Made by a program: the position numbers and the translations under genes. The notes under the pieces were generated by a model, which did no database searches, was not told the origin of the DNA, and worked only from the letters and a program-made list of their open reading frames with translations. DNA of 64,000 nt from Cupriavidus plantarum (GTDB taxonomy: Bacteria > Pseudomonadota > Gammaproteobacteria > Burkholderiales > Burkholderiaceae), in NCBI RefSeq assembly GCF_905397285.1, contig NZ_CAJPUX010000005.1:310001-374000 (forward strand), given 5' to 3'. Within the stretch, counting starts at the first letter, position 1. Every line of letters begins with the position of its first letter. Positions 7,006 to 15,360 of this stretch are shown piece after piece.

Positions 7006-9189
7006 CTAGGCGTGTATCGCCGCGCAGGCGCCGCGCACGACTTCGGGCACGAAGGGCGCGCGCGTGAAGCGGATGCCCGTTGCATCGAACAGCGCATTGC
7101 CGATTGCCGGAGCGCCGGGTAGCGAAGCGGACTCGCCCGCGCCAAGCGGGCTCTCTTCCTGGCGCGGCATCAGCAGCACCTGGATCGGCGGCAGCTCGGG
7201 AAACGTCGCGATCGGATAGCTGCCCCACTCGCGGCTGGCCACGCCCTTCGCGTCGAAACGCACCTGCTCGCGCAAGACGCGGCTCAGGCTCTGCACCACA
7301 TTGCCGTGGATCTGGTGCCGGACGCCGTCGGGGTTGACCATCATCCCGGTATCCTGGCCGACATGGAGCCGGGTCACGCGGACGTTCCCCGTGTCGGGAC
7401 TCACTTCCACGTCGACGATCCACGCGGCCCAGGCCGCGCCGAAGCCCGGAAACTTGCTGTGAATGTAGCGCGCGTACGCGACGCCGCGTCCGCGCAGCAG
7501 GCCATCCGCGTCGGGCTGGCCCCGGGAGCCACGGGCGCCCTCTCGCCAGTCCGCAGCTTCCGCCAGAGCCTCCAGCAGCGCTCTGGCTCGCGGGTCCGGC
7601 AGTTGCCGCAGGCGAAATGCGAGCGGATCCGCATGGCATCGCTCGGCCATCTCGTCGATGAAGGACTCGTGCGCGAAGGTATTGGGCAGTGCGGAAACAC
7701 CGCGCAGCCACGCGGCGCGCGCGATGGCGGGCGTATCGTCGCAGGCGATGTCGAGCGAGGGAAACGCATAAGCCGGCATCGCCGTGCGATCCCCCATCTC
7801 GAGCATGCGGGGCTCCGCCGGCACGCGGCCGGTCAGCAGCAGCGCAAGCACGGGCGCATCGTTCGACGGATAGCGCGAGACGAACTCGTAGGCCGTCAGC
7901 GTCCCGCGCGCATCCGCGCCGCCGCGCACATCCATCAGCTGCGCCGCGCCCTTCGGCTCCCACAGATGCTCCTGCTCGCGCGTGAGTTGCACACGCACGG
8001 GCCGGCCCACCGCGCGCGCGAGCAGCACGGCGTCCGCGCACACGTCGTCGGCGCAGTTGCGGCCGTAGCAGCCAGCGGCCTCCATGCGAACGATTTCGAT
8101 GAGGCCTTCGTCGAGGCCCGTCAGCCGCGCCATGTCGATGCGCAGCACATGCGGATTCTGCGTGCCCGACCAGATCGTCAGGCGGCCATCGGTCCAGTCC
8201 GCGAGCGCGCATGACGGCCCGATGGAGCCATGCATCTGATACGGCCACACATAGGTCCGCTCGACGCGGTGCGCGGCGGCTGTGATGGCAGCCGCGGTGT
8301 CACCGGTCTGTGCCAGCTGGCGGCGTTGTCCCGGCGCGGCGCGCAGCGCGGCTTCCGGGGCGTTGAGGTCCGGCAGCGGCGGCACGGGCTTCCAGCGGAC
8401 TTTCAGCCGCCGCGCTGCCTCGATCGCCTGCTCCTCGCGCTCGGCCACCACGCCGATGAAGTCGCCTTCCACATGCACGCCCACCACGCCCGGCACATCG
8501 GCGATCGACGTCCGGTCGACGTCGATCAGGCTCTTGCCCACAAAATCGCCGCAATCGCGGCCCGCGTACGGCGGGCGAATGACACGGCCATGCAGCATGC
8601 CGGGCACGCGCATGTCGTGCACGAAGGTCAACTCGCCGGTCGCCTTGGCCGGAATGTCGACGCGCGGCGCGCTGCGGCCGACCACGCGATACTGATCGAC
8701 CGGCCTGGTCTTCACGTCGTCGGCGAGCGGGAGCTCCACATGTTCGCCGGCCAGCAGCGTGGCGAGGTCGATGGGACCCCCGTCTGCCTTCTCCACGAGC
8801 CACGCACGCGCCTGCGCCGCGGCGCGCCGTAGCGGCACTGCCGAGATCTGGATCGAGGCGCTGGCGATGGTCGGCCCCTGATTCGGCGTGGCCTCCGTAT
8901 GACCGAGCACCATGGTCACGTCGGCGGGCTCGACCTCGAGTTCCTCGGCGACGATCTGCGCGAGGGAGGTCCGGATACCGGTGCCGAGGTCTACATGGCC
9001 GTTGAAGGCAAGGATCTCGCCCGAGGCGCGCACCGCGATGAAGATGTCCGGCAGGTCGGAGACGAAGCCGGAGGCCGCGCCGGGCTGCCCGGGCGAAGGT
9101 CGCGGCGCGGCTGCCGCGGGTCGCGTCACCAGCAGCACGCCCCGCTCTCGAAACAATGCTTCACGCAATGCGCGTGGGGTGTTTGACAT
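7006..9189 (-). CDS. Xanthine-dehydrogenase-family molybdopterin subunit, candidate catalytic subunit of nicotinate dehydrogenase
   Basis: 727 residues, like the molybdopterin-cytosine-dinucleotide subunit of isoquinoline/nicotinate dehydrogenases. It keeps the cofactor and catalytic landmarks: GHVDLGTGIRTSLAQIVAEEL near the N-terminus, the substrate loop AAGCYGRNCADD, and GAGESASLPGAPAIGNA with the catalytic Glu near the C-terminus. It has no iron-sulfur or cytochrome domain and no Tat signal. It has its own promoter region facing the TetR gene. The nicB-like gene at 15357 lacks exactly these motifs, so this protein may supply the active site for nicotinate hydroxylation, partnered by NicA. 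It could alternatively hydroxylate another N-heterocycle. Confidence 0.85.
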   Translation of the reverse strand: MSNTPRALREALFRERGVLLVTRPAAAAPRPSPGQPGAASGFVSDLPDIFIAVRASGEILAFNGHVDLGTGIRTSLAQIVAEELEVEPADVTMVLGHTEATPNQGPTIASASIQISAVPLRRAAAQARAWLVEKADGGPIDLATLLAGEHVELPLADDVKTRPVDQYRVVGRSAPRVDIPAKATGELTFVHDMRVPGMLHGRVIRPPYAGRDCGDFVGKSLIDVDRTSIADVPGVVGVHVEGDFIGVVAEREEQAIEAARRLKVRWKPVPPLPDLNAPEAALRAAPGQRRQLAQTGDTAAAITAAAHRVERTYVWPYQMHGSIGPSCALADWTDGRLTIWSGTQNPHVLRIDMARLTGLDEGLIEIVRMEAAGCYGRNCADDVCADAVLLARAVGRPVRVQLTREQEHLWEPKGAAQLMDVRGGADARGTLTAYEFVSRYPSNDAPVLALLLTGRVPAEPRMLEMGDRTAMPAYAFPSLDIACDDTPAIARAAWLRGVSALPNTFAHESFIDEMAERCHADPLAFRLRQLPDPRARALLEALAEAADWREGARGSRGQPDADGLLRGRGVAYARYIHSKFPGFGAAWAAWIVDVEVSPDTGNVRVTRLHVGQDTGMMVNPDGVRHQIHGNVVQSLSRVLREQVRFDAKGVASREWGSYPIATFPELPPIQVLLMPRQEESPLGAGESASLPGAPAIGNALFDATGIRFTRAPFVPEVVRGACAAIHA

Positions 9190-9191
9190 CG

Positions 9192-9205
9192 TTCATCCTG
9201 ATGAA
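9192..9205. promoter_or_regulatory. Palindrome between the molybdopterin gene and the TetR gene
   Basis: TTCATC-CT-GATGAA is a perfect 14-bp dyad starting 3 bp upstream of the minus-strand start codon (9189), so it covers that gene's ribosome-binding region. It also lies at a suitable distance (TTCATC, 17 bp, TATACT at 9215-9220) to cover a -35 of the TetR gene. This is a good TetR operator candidate. Confidence 0.5.
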
Positions 9206-9249
9206 TTGCCCAGCTATACTTGCAACCGAAACTTCAGACGACGGCTCGA

Positions 9250-9981
9250 ATGCCCAAAGACATCAAGCAGGCGCCTGCACGGCCCGGTACCCGCGCGCGA
9301 CAGGCGCAGGACACGCGCGCCAAGATCCTCAAGGCCGCGATCAAGGTATTTGCCCAGCGCGGCTATGACGGGGGCCGCATCGAAGCGATCTCCTCGCTCG
9401 CCAACACCTACGATCGCATGATCTATTACTACTTCGGCAGCAAGGAGAAGCTGTTCATCGAAGTATTGGAAACGATCTACCTGCAGCTCAACGAAGCCGA
9501 ACAGAAGCTCGAACTCGACGCCGACAATCCCGTGCGCGCGCTCACGCAGCTCGTCGACTTCGTCTGGCAATACTATCTGGAGCATCCCGAGTTCGTCGCG
9601 ATTCTCAACAGCGAGAATCTGAACCGTGCGCGGCATGCCCGCAAATCCGAACGCCTGAGCGAGATCTCCGGTTACGCCCTGTCCGTACTGGATGGCATTC
9701 TTACGCGCGGTATCGCCGCGGGGACCTTCCAGCCCGGACTGACAGCGCGCGACGTCTACCTGATCATCGCCTCGCTCGGGTACTTCTACAACTCCAATCA
9801 TCACACGCTGAGCGCGTTTCTCGGCGAGCCCATCATGGGCGCCGAGGCGGTCTCGCACTGGCGCGATGTTATCCAGCGCACGGTGCTCAACGCCGTGTGC
9901 CATCGCGCGGAAATCCTGCCGTTCGAAGCGCCGCCGGCGGTCCGCAGACCGCCGGGACGCCCGCGCCGCGCGCATGGCTAG
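9250..9981 (+). CDS. TetR/AcrR family transcriptional regulator
   Basis: 243 residues. The N-terminal TetR domain reads DTRAKILKAAIKVFAQRGYDGGRIEAI with SSLANTYDRMIYYYFGSKEKLF as recognition helix and the YYFGSKEKL signature. A C-terminal ligand/dimer domain of about 170 residues follows. ATG 9250 (MPKDIK) is chosen over an in-frame TTG at 9220 that lies on the predicted -10. It is divergent from the molybdopterin gene, which it probably controls, and its stop is one base from that of nicF. The effector is unknown. Confidence 0.9.
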   Translation: MPKDIKQAPARPGTRARQAQDTRAKILKAAIKVFAQRGYDGGRIEAISSLANTYDRMIYYYFGSKEKLFIEVLETIYLQLNEAEQKLELDADNPVRALTQLVDFVWQYYLEHPEFVAILNSENLNRARHARKSERLSEISGYALSVLDGILTRGIAAGTFQPGLTARDVYLIIASLGYFYNSNHHTLSAFLGEPIMGAEAVSHWRDVIQRTVLNAVCHRAEILPFEAPPAVRRPPGRPRRAHG

Positions 9982-9982
9982 T

Positions 9983-10621
9983 TCAGGCCGCGAGGGCCGC
10001 CGTCGCGCCGATCGCGGCTAGCGCCTCGTCGCGCGGCATGACCATCGCATACTTCTGCGCCATGTCGAACAGGTTCGCATCGTGCGGCCCAATGGCGCGG
10101 TCGCCGACGCAATCGGCGAGCACGAGCGGACGGAAGCCATAGGACATGGCATCCACCACGCTCGCGCGCACACAGCCGCTCGTCACGCACCCCGCCACGA
10201 GCAGCGTCTGCACGCCGCGCTGTGCAAGCCATGCCGCCAGCGACGTGCCGAAGAATGCCGAAGGCACGGTCTTGCGCACCACCAGTTCACCGGGCGCCGG
10301 CGCCAGTTCCGGCACGATCTGGCTCGTCGCGCCATCTTCCTTCAGCGTCAGCATGCCAGGCACCTTCAGCGTGAAGATGTTGTGATCGGCATCGTCGTCG
10401 GCGAACACGATACGGCTGTGGGCCACGGGCCAGCCCATGCGGCGCGCGGTATCCAGCAGGGGTTGCGTATTGGCGATGGCTTCCGGGATATTGCCGCCGC
10501 CGAACACCGCCGGATCGGCGAAGCCGTTGACGAAGTCGATGATCAGCAGGCCATATGGCGCCTTGAGTTCCATCGCGGTGCCGAAGCCTTGTCGGCGGTA
10601 AGTCTGAACCTCGTCATGCAT
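9983..10621 (-). CDS. nicF: Maleamate amidohydrolase (isochorismatase superfamily)
   Basis: 212 residues of cysteine-hydrolase fold. The catalytic triad is visible: Asp in LLIIDFVNGF, Lys in VVRKTVPSAFFGT, and Cys in VAGCVTSGCVRAS. In the nic pathway NicF hydrolyses maleamate to maleate and ammonia. The start (MHDEV) overlaps the nicX stop by 8 bp, so the pair is translationally coupled. Identification rests on this motif set plus its place in a nicFXDE operon. Confidence 0.9.
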   Translation of the reverse strand: MHDEVQTYRRQGFGTAMELKAPYGLLIIDFVNGFADPAVFGGGNIPEAIANTQPLLDTARRMGWPVAHSRIVFADDDADHNIFTLKVPGMLTLKEDGATSQIVPELAPAPGELVVRKTVPSAFFGTSLAAWLAQRGVQTLLVAGCVTSGCVRASVVDAMSYGFRPLVLADCVGDRAIGPHDANLFDMAQKYAMVMPRDEALAAIGATAALAA

Positions 10622-11711
10622 GGGCGGACTCCTTGCGTGTGGGCGCGACGCCTTCCTGTGCATCGCTGTCCGATATCTTGACGTCCAATACCTTCCCGGC
10701 GTCCACCACCGGCTCGCCATCTAGGCTCACCGTGCAGCGCCGCAGCGGCATATCGATATGGCACGCCGTGGTGCGGCTGCCGCCTGCCTCGTTGTTCGGA
10801 CCGAACGAGCACAGGAAGTTGCCCTCGAACGCGCGCGCGTCCATGCCGATGGTCGCCTCGCGGTCGTACATGGCCAGCGTAGACCAGCGCGCGCGCGGCT
10901 GCAGGCCCCAGCCGACGTGCGACATCGCGTACGCCTCGGGGTCATTGAAAGAGGCCATGTAGTCGGCCAGCAGCTCGGCGTCGAGTCCGCCCTCGATGGC
11001 GGTGACATAACCGTTCTTCACCGTCACGTGGATGGGCTCCTGCACGTACGACTTCATCGGCAGCAGAATGTCGCCGCGGTCGAGCACGAGGTGCCCGTTG
11101 GTGCCGCCCTCGTTCGGCCACGTCAGCACGAAGCCGCTCGGCCAGTGGTCCCACCGGCCGGGCTCGTCGACGAACCCGTACTCGCTGATGGCCGGGAACT
11201 CGCCCAGCGCGCAACGCAGCTCCGTCCCCGCGTCGGACGTGATGTGCATCGTCTTCGCGCGCGAGAGCCGCGCGGTGGCGGCCTTCACACGCGTGCGGTC
11301 GCCCTCTGTCGGGACGAGCCGCGCCAGCACTTCCGGCGGCTCCACGGCCAGCAGGATCCTGGTGCCCGTGGACAAGATCTCGTGCTGCTCCGGCGAAAAC
11401 AAGAGCGTCATCAAGTCGAGCACGAGGTCGCTTGCCTTGAGGGCCGCGATGGCCGCGGCATTGCCCGTCAGTGGCGTCGTGCCGAGATAGGCCAGCGCGT
11501 CGCGGCTCAACGCTTTCTCGCCATTGACCGGGGGCAGATCGAGGCGGTTGACGATGGCGCCCATCGACGCTGCTGCGACAAGGGCGGTGCGCAGCGTTTG
11601 CGGATGCGTGTCGGCGCCGGTCAGCACCGTGACGGTCTGCCCGGGCTCGAGCTTCGACAGCGTAAGGACCTGCTTCCATGCGCAGGTCAGGTCATAGTCA
11701 CTGACAGCCAT
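10614..11711 (-). CDS. nicX: 2,5-dihydroxypyridine 5,6-dioxygenase
   Basis: 365 residues of the NicX/aminopeptidase-M29-like extradiol dioxygenase family. NicX opens 2,5-dihydroxypyridine to N-formylmaleamate with Fe(II) and O2. The expected iron ligands can be placed in MSHVGWG (His) and in the HID of TACHIDMPLRRC (His and Asp). ATG 11711 (MAVSDYDLT) is preceded by AAGGAG in the minus-strand direction; the longer open frame to 11777 has no such site. It overlaps nicF downstream and lies 22 bp behind nicD. Confidence 0.92.
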   Translation of the reverse strand: MAVSDYDLTCAWKQVLTLSKLEPGQTVTVLTGADTHPQTLRTALVAAASMGAIVNRLDLPPVNGEKALSRDALAYLGTTPLTGNAAAIAALKASDLVLDLMTLLFSPEQHEILSTGTRILLAVEPPEVLARLVPTEGDRTRVKAATARLSRAKTMHITSDAGTELRCALGEFPAISEYGFVDEPGRWDHWPSGFVLTWPNEGGTNGHLVLDRGDILLPMKSYVQEPIHVTVKNGYVTAIEGGLDAELLADYMASFNDPEAYAMSHVGWGLQPRARWSTLAMYDREATIGMDARAFEGNFLCSFGPNNEAGGSRTTACHIDMPLRRCTVSLDGEPVVDAGKVLDVKISDSDAQEGVAPTRKESAHA

Positions 11712-11733
11712 GCTTGGCTCCTTGCAGTTGTGT

Positions 11734-12567
11734 TCAGTCCACCAGCGGGGCGCCGAGGAAATCGCCGAAGGCCGCATAGAAACCCGGCTCGTTGTCCCAC
11801 GGAATCATGTGGCCGGCATCGGGCACGCGCGTCTCGAGCAGCCCCGGAAGCAGCGACCGCATCTCCTCGACGTCGGCCGGCAGCACCACGTCGCCACGCG
11901 CCGCGGTGATGAGCAGCGTCGGCACCGCGACGCGCGGCAGATCGGCATGGATGTCGTCGGTGTGGAAGCCATCGAAGCTCTGCAGCACGGCGCGCTCGTC
12001 GCATGTATGCAGCCATTCGGCGCGCAGACGGCGTTGGTCCTCCGTCCACGTCGGGCAGAACGGCCGCATGCCTTCGGCATCGGTGCCCCGCACCGCCAGC
12101 CGGATCGAATCGACGTACCACGGCAGTTGCGCCGGATACGCGCGGCGCCCCGGTCCCGACACAGGTGGATCGACCATGACGAGCCGCGTCAGGCCCGCCG
12201 GGCGCGATCGTGCCGCGCGTACGCCGATGCGGCCGCCCATGGAATGGCCGACGATCTGGTAGCGCTTCAGCCCCAGCGCCTCGGCCAGGGCAATCACGTC
12301 GGCCGCCTGCGCGTCAAGGCTGTAGTCCAGCGTATCGCCCGACGACGACAGCCCGCGGCCGCGCACGTCGAGCACGTAGGTATCGAAATGCGCGCCGAGG
12401 CGTTCGCCGACGAAGCCCCACGTGATGGCCGGGCTCGTGATGCCCGGAATCAGGATCACGGCGTCGCGCGCGGCGCGCGCGCCTTCGGCCCCGCCATAGC
12501 GCAGGTAATGCTGGCGAATGCCGTTGGCGTGCACATTGCCGCCATAGAGGAACGTGCTCATGTTCAT
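11734..12567 (-). CDS. nicD: N-formylmaleamate deformylase (alpha/beta hydrolase)
   Basis: 277 residues. The nucleophile elbow GHSMGG carries the catalytic Ser, the acid is in LVMVDPPVS, and the His is in DAGHMIPWD. NicD cleaves N-formylmaleamate to maleamate and formate. Oxyanion segment LIPGITSPAITWGF is present. The family alone would not fix the substrate; the call relies on its place between nicX and nicE. Two in-frame ATGs (MNMST) lie three residues apart at the start. Confidence 0.9.
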   Translation of the reverse strand: MNMSTFLYGGNVHANGIRQHYLRYGGAEGARAARDAVILIPGITSPAITWGFVGERLGAHFDTYVLDVRGRGLSSSGDTLDYSLDAQAADVIALAEALGLKRYQIVGHSMGGRIGVRAARSRPAGLTRLVMVDPPVSGPGRRAYPAQLPWYVDSIRLAVRGTDAEGMRPFCPTWTEDQRRLRAEWLHTCDERAVLQSFDGFHTDDIHADLPRVAVPTLLITAARGDVVLPADVEEMRSLLPGLLETRVPDAGHMIPWDNEPGFYAAFGDFLGAPLVD

Positions 12568-12576
12568 TTCCTTCTA

Positions 12577-13329
12577 TCAGTAAGCACCCGACAGCAGCGT
12601 GCCGCCACCGGGCACCACGGCTTCGAGGTCGAGTTCCTTCAGCAGCGCGTAGGTCGTGGCGATCGCCGCGGTGATCACGGGCTTGCCCGTCATCGCCTCG
12701 ACCTTCTCCACCACGGGCAGCGACGGCATCTGCACGCAAGCCGACAGCACCACGGCATCCACGTCCTTCGTATTCATCGACGCGACGATGGCGGGCAGGC
12801 GCGACGGATCGTGGCGGCCGACCTCGAGGTTGTCCGGAATCTCGAGCGCGCGCCATTCGACGACCTCGAATCCTTCATGCTGGATGTAGTCGACCACGAG
12901 CTCGGTCAGCGGCTTCATATACGGCGCCACCAGCGCAATCCGCTTCGCGCCGATCACCTTGAGCGCGTTGACCAGCGCACCGGCACTGGTCACGACAGGC
13001 GCGGTCCCGCCGTTCTCCTCCGTCCGGGACTTCAGGCGCGCCTCCGAGGTGCGATGGTAGCCACGCCCCATCGACATGATCGCCACGAGACAGGCGTAGC
13101 CCAGCACGTCCACGCGGGCATCGCTCAGTTCCAGCGCGCAGCGGTCGGACTCGCCGTCCATCGCCGCGAGTTCCTCCTTCTTGACCGTCTTCATGCGCAT
13201 GCGGCTCGAATGGAACGTGAAGCGCTCCGGGCGCACGAGCTGGCGCGCGGCCAGCATCGCGGGGATCTCGGTCTCCATGGTGGTGTTGGAACTCGGCACG
13301 ATCTGCCCGACGCGGAAAACTTTCTGCAC
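12577..13329 (-). CDS. nicE: Maleate cis-trans isomerase
   Basis: 250 residues of the Asp/Glu racemase superfamily. It starts V(M)QKVFRVGQIVPSSNTTMETE, the typical NicE N-terminus. The two catalytic cysteines are in LGYACLVAIM and in VVLSACVQMPSLPV. NicE converts maleate to fumarate, the last nic step. The GTG at 13329 is chosen because GGAG lies 7 bp upstream and the length then matches the family; the open frame continues upstream through the promoter with no homology. It is the first gene of the nicEDXF operon. Confidence 0.93.
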   Translation of the reverse strand: MQKVFRVGQIVPSSNTTMETEIPAMLAARQLVRPERFTFHSSRMRMKTVKKEELAAMDGESDRCALELSDARVDVLGYACLVAIMSMGRGYHRTSEARLKSRTEENGGTAPVVTSAGALVNALKVIGAKRIALVAPYMKPLTELVVDYIQHEGFEVVEWRALEIPDNLEVGRHDPSRLPAIVASMNTKDVDAVVLSACVQMPSLPVVEKVEAMTGKPVITAAIATTYALLKELDLEAVVPGGGTLLSGAY

Positions 13330-13415
13330 TTGTGACTCCGTTGACTTGTGTCTTTGTCTACCCACCCGCCTCGCTGCGCGGGACGCATGGCGCACTAGGC
13401 GGCGCGCTTTGGAAA

Positions 13416-13444
13416 ATTCTAGTGTACACACCTTATTTTTACAA
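13416..13444 (-). promoter_or_regulatory. nicE promoter with GTGTACAC operator in the spacer
   Basis: On the minus strand the elements are TTGTAA (13444-13439), a 17-bp spacer and TAGAAT (13421-13416). The operator GGTGTGTACACT (complement of 13421-13432) fills the promoter-proximal half of the spacer, so a bound repressor would block polymerase. Confidence 0.65.
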
Positions 13445-13597
13445 CACGCTTTTCGTAGCGCATCATGGCACTCGTTCAGTGCATTCTGAATGAATGAATC
13501 CCTGCTTTGACGCATTATTGCGCCATTTTGCGGCATTTAATTTCTATCTTCACATTTAAATAAGGGTTTTCACTAGATCGAAGAAAGTCAGCTTTAC

Positions 13598-13626
13598 TTG
13601 AAAAAGTATGGTGTGTACACTCGATT
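13598..13626 (+). promoter_or_regulatory. nicC promoter with GTGTACAC operator in the spacer
   Basis: TTGAAA (13598-13603), 17-bp spacer, weak -10 TCGATT (13621-13626). The operator GGTGTGTACACT (13610-13621) abuts the -10 exactly as in the nicE promoter, 178 bp from the other copy in inverted orientation. The predicted transcript start near 13633 lies downstream of ATG 13608 and so favours the GTG start of nicC at 13659. Confidence 0.55.
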
Positions 13627-13658
13627 TCAACGTGACAGACCAACTCAGGAGAGACGTC

Positions 13659-14819
13659 GTGCAAGGGAATACGCGAATTGCGGTGATCGGTGCGGGCCTG
13701 GGCGGGACGGCGGCAGCCGCTCTGCTCCAGCGCGAGGGATTCGATGTGAAGCTGTACGAGCAGGCCCCGGGCTTCTCCCGGCTGGGTGCCGGCATCCACG
13801 TTGGGCCGAACGTGATGAAGATCCTGCGCCGCATCGGCATCGAGGACGCCATGAACGCGATGGGCTGCCATCCGGACTACTGGTACAGCCGCGACTGGAA
13901 AACGGCCGAAGTCGTCGCGCGGATTCCCCTTGGCGACTACGCGCTGTCCCATTACGGCGCGAGCTACCTGACCGTGCACCGCGGCGACTTCCATGCGCTG
14001 ATGACGGAAGCGGTCGAGCCCAGCCGCCTGATGTTCAACAAGAAGCTGGAGCGCGTGGAAGACCTTGGCGACGTGGTCAAGCTGACCTTCACGGACGGCA
14101 CCGTCGAAGACGCCGATATCGTGATTGGCGCGGATGGTGTGAACTCCCGCATTCGCGAGCACCTGCTCGGTGCGGAGCCGCCCAAGTACACGGGCTATGT
14201 GGCGCACCGCGCGGTGTTCCCGATTTCGCGCGTCAAGGGGTATACGCACGACCGCTGCACCAAATGGTGGTCGGACGATCGCCACATGATGGTCTACTTC
14301 GATACCAGCAAGCTCGACGAGATCTATTACGTGACGGGTGTGCCCGAGCCCGAATGGGACATGAGCAAGAGCTGGGTGCCAAGCAGCATCGAGGAAATGC
14401 GCGCCGCGTTCGATGGGTGGCACGAAGGCGTGCAATCGCTCATCGAGGGCACGGTGGAAGTCACCAAGTGGCCGCTGCTCGAGCGCGACCCGCTGCCGCT
14501 GTGGAGCCGTGGCCGCGTGGTGCTGCTGGGCGATGCATGTCATCCGATGAAGCCGCACATGGCGCAGGGCGCGGCGATGGCCATCGAGGATGCGGCGATG
14601 CTGACGCGCTGCTTCGTCGAGGCCGGGCTCAAGGATCACACCTATACGTTCTCGCTGTACGAGGCGAATCGTGCCGAGCGCGCGGGCCGCGTGCAGAAGG
14701 TCTCCCACGACAACACGTGGCTGCGCACGAACGAGAATCCCGACTGGTGCTTTGGCTACGACGTGTTCTCGGTGCCGCTGCGCGATCCCGCGACGCGTCC
14801 CGTGCCCGCCGCCGCCTGA
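13659..14819 (+). CDS. nicC: 6-hydroxynicotinate 3-monooxygenase
   Basis: 386 residues of class A FAD monooxygenase. FAD motifs: GxGxxG in IAVIGAGLGG at the N-terminus, the DG motif in ADIVIGADGVNSR, and the GD motif in VVLLGDACHPMKPHMAQGAAM. NicC-specific segments such as LGAGIHVGPNVMKILRR and KWWSDDRHMMVYF are present. It hydroxylates and decarboxylates 6-hydroxynicotinate to 2,5-dihydroxypyridine with NADH and O2. The GTG at 13659 has AGGAGAG six bases upstream and gives the family's usual N-terminus; ATG 13608 would lie in the operator. Confidence 0.94.
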   Translation: MQGNTRIAVIGAGLGGTAAAALLQREGFDVKLYEQAPGFSRLGAGIHVGPNVMKILRRIGIEDAMNAMGCHPDYWYSRDWKTAEVVARIPLGDYALSHYGASYLTVHRGDFHALMTEAVEPSRLMFNKKLERVEDLGDVVKLTFTDGTVEDADIVIGADGVNSRIREHLLGAEPPKYTGYVAHRAVFPISRVKGYTHDRCTKWWSDDRHMMVYFDTSKLDEIYYVTGVPEPEWDMSKSWVPSSIEEMRAAFDGWHEGVQSLIEGTVEVTKWPLLERDPLPLWSRGRVVLLGDACHPMKPHMAQGAAMAIEDAAMLTRCFVEAGLKDHTYTFSLYEANRAERAGRVQKVSHDNTWLRTNENPDWCFGYDVFSVPLRDPATRPVPAAA

Positions 14820-14850
14820 CCCTGCCTGACGACTAAGCCCCCCGACCTCG

Positions 14851-15360
14851 ATGACCGCGCCCCGCCCCCTTCTGTTGCGCGTCAACCGGCAATCGCACGA
14901 CGTCTGTGTGGATCCGCGCACGCCATTGCTTTATGTCCTGCGTAACGACCTTGCCTGCAATGGCCCGAAGTATGGCTGCGGGCTCGGCCAGTGCGGGGCC
15001 TGCACTGTATTGATCGATGGCGTCGCGGCACGGTCGTGCATCGTGCCGGCCAGCGCGGCGGAGGGGCGCGCGGTGACAACGCTCGAAGGGCTTGGCACGC
15101 GAGCGGCGCCGGATCCCGTGCAGCAGGCGTTTATCGAGGAGCAGGCTGCGCAGTGCGGCTACTGCCTCAACGGCATGATCATGAGCACCAAGGCGCTGCT
15201 GGCGGTCAACCCGGCGCCGACCGAGGACGAGGTCCGGGAAGCGTTGCGCTTCAACCTGTGCCGCTGCGGCACGCATGTCGAGATCCTGCGCGCGGTGCAG
15301 CGCGCGGCCGAGTTGCAGCGGCAGGACGCCGTGGCGCGCGAACTCGAGACCCTCCGATGA
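14851..15360 (+). CDS. nicA: Nicotinate dehydrogenase small subunit, 2x[2Fe-2S]
   Basis: 169 residues. The plant-ferredoxin-type cluster is bound by CNGPKYGCGLGQCGAC with a later Cys in RSC; the second cluster by CGYCLNG and FNLCRCGTH. This is the canonical small electron-transfer subunit of molybdenum hydroxylases. NicA passes electrons from nicotinate hydroxylation at C6 to the cytochrome domains of NicB. Its TGA overlaps the ATG of the next gene (ATGA), implying coupled translation. Confidence 0.94.
   Translation: MTAPRPLLLRVNRQSHDVCVDPRTPLLYVLRNDLACNGPKYGCGLGQCGACTVLIDGVAARSCIVPASAAEGRAVTTLEGLGTRAAPDPVQQAFIEEQAAQCGYCLNGMIMSTKALLAVNPAPTEDEVREALRFNLCRCGTHVEILRAVQRAAELQRQDAVARELETLR

Noticed and set aside
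11710..13335. 541-residue plus-strand open frame antisense to nicD and nicE
   Set aside because: Same shadow-frame composition; the minus strand holds well-supported nic genes.
13330..13536. Longer nicE starting at 13536
   Set aside because: The added part is basic, without NicE similarity, and lies over the nicE promoter; GTG 13329 has GGAG upstream and gives the family's start.
13608..13658. nicC start at ATG 13608
   Set aside because: It lies inside the operator region and upstream of the predicted transcript start; GTG 13659 has a good ribosome-binding site and matches NicC length.
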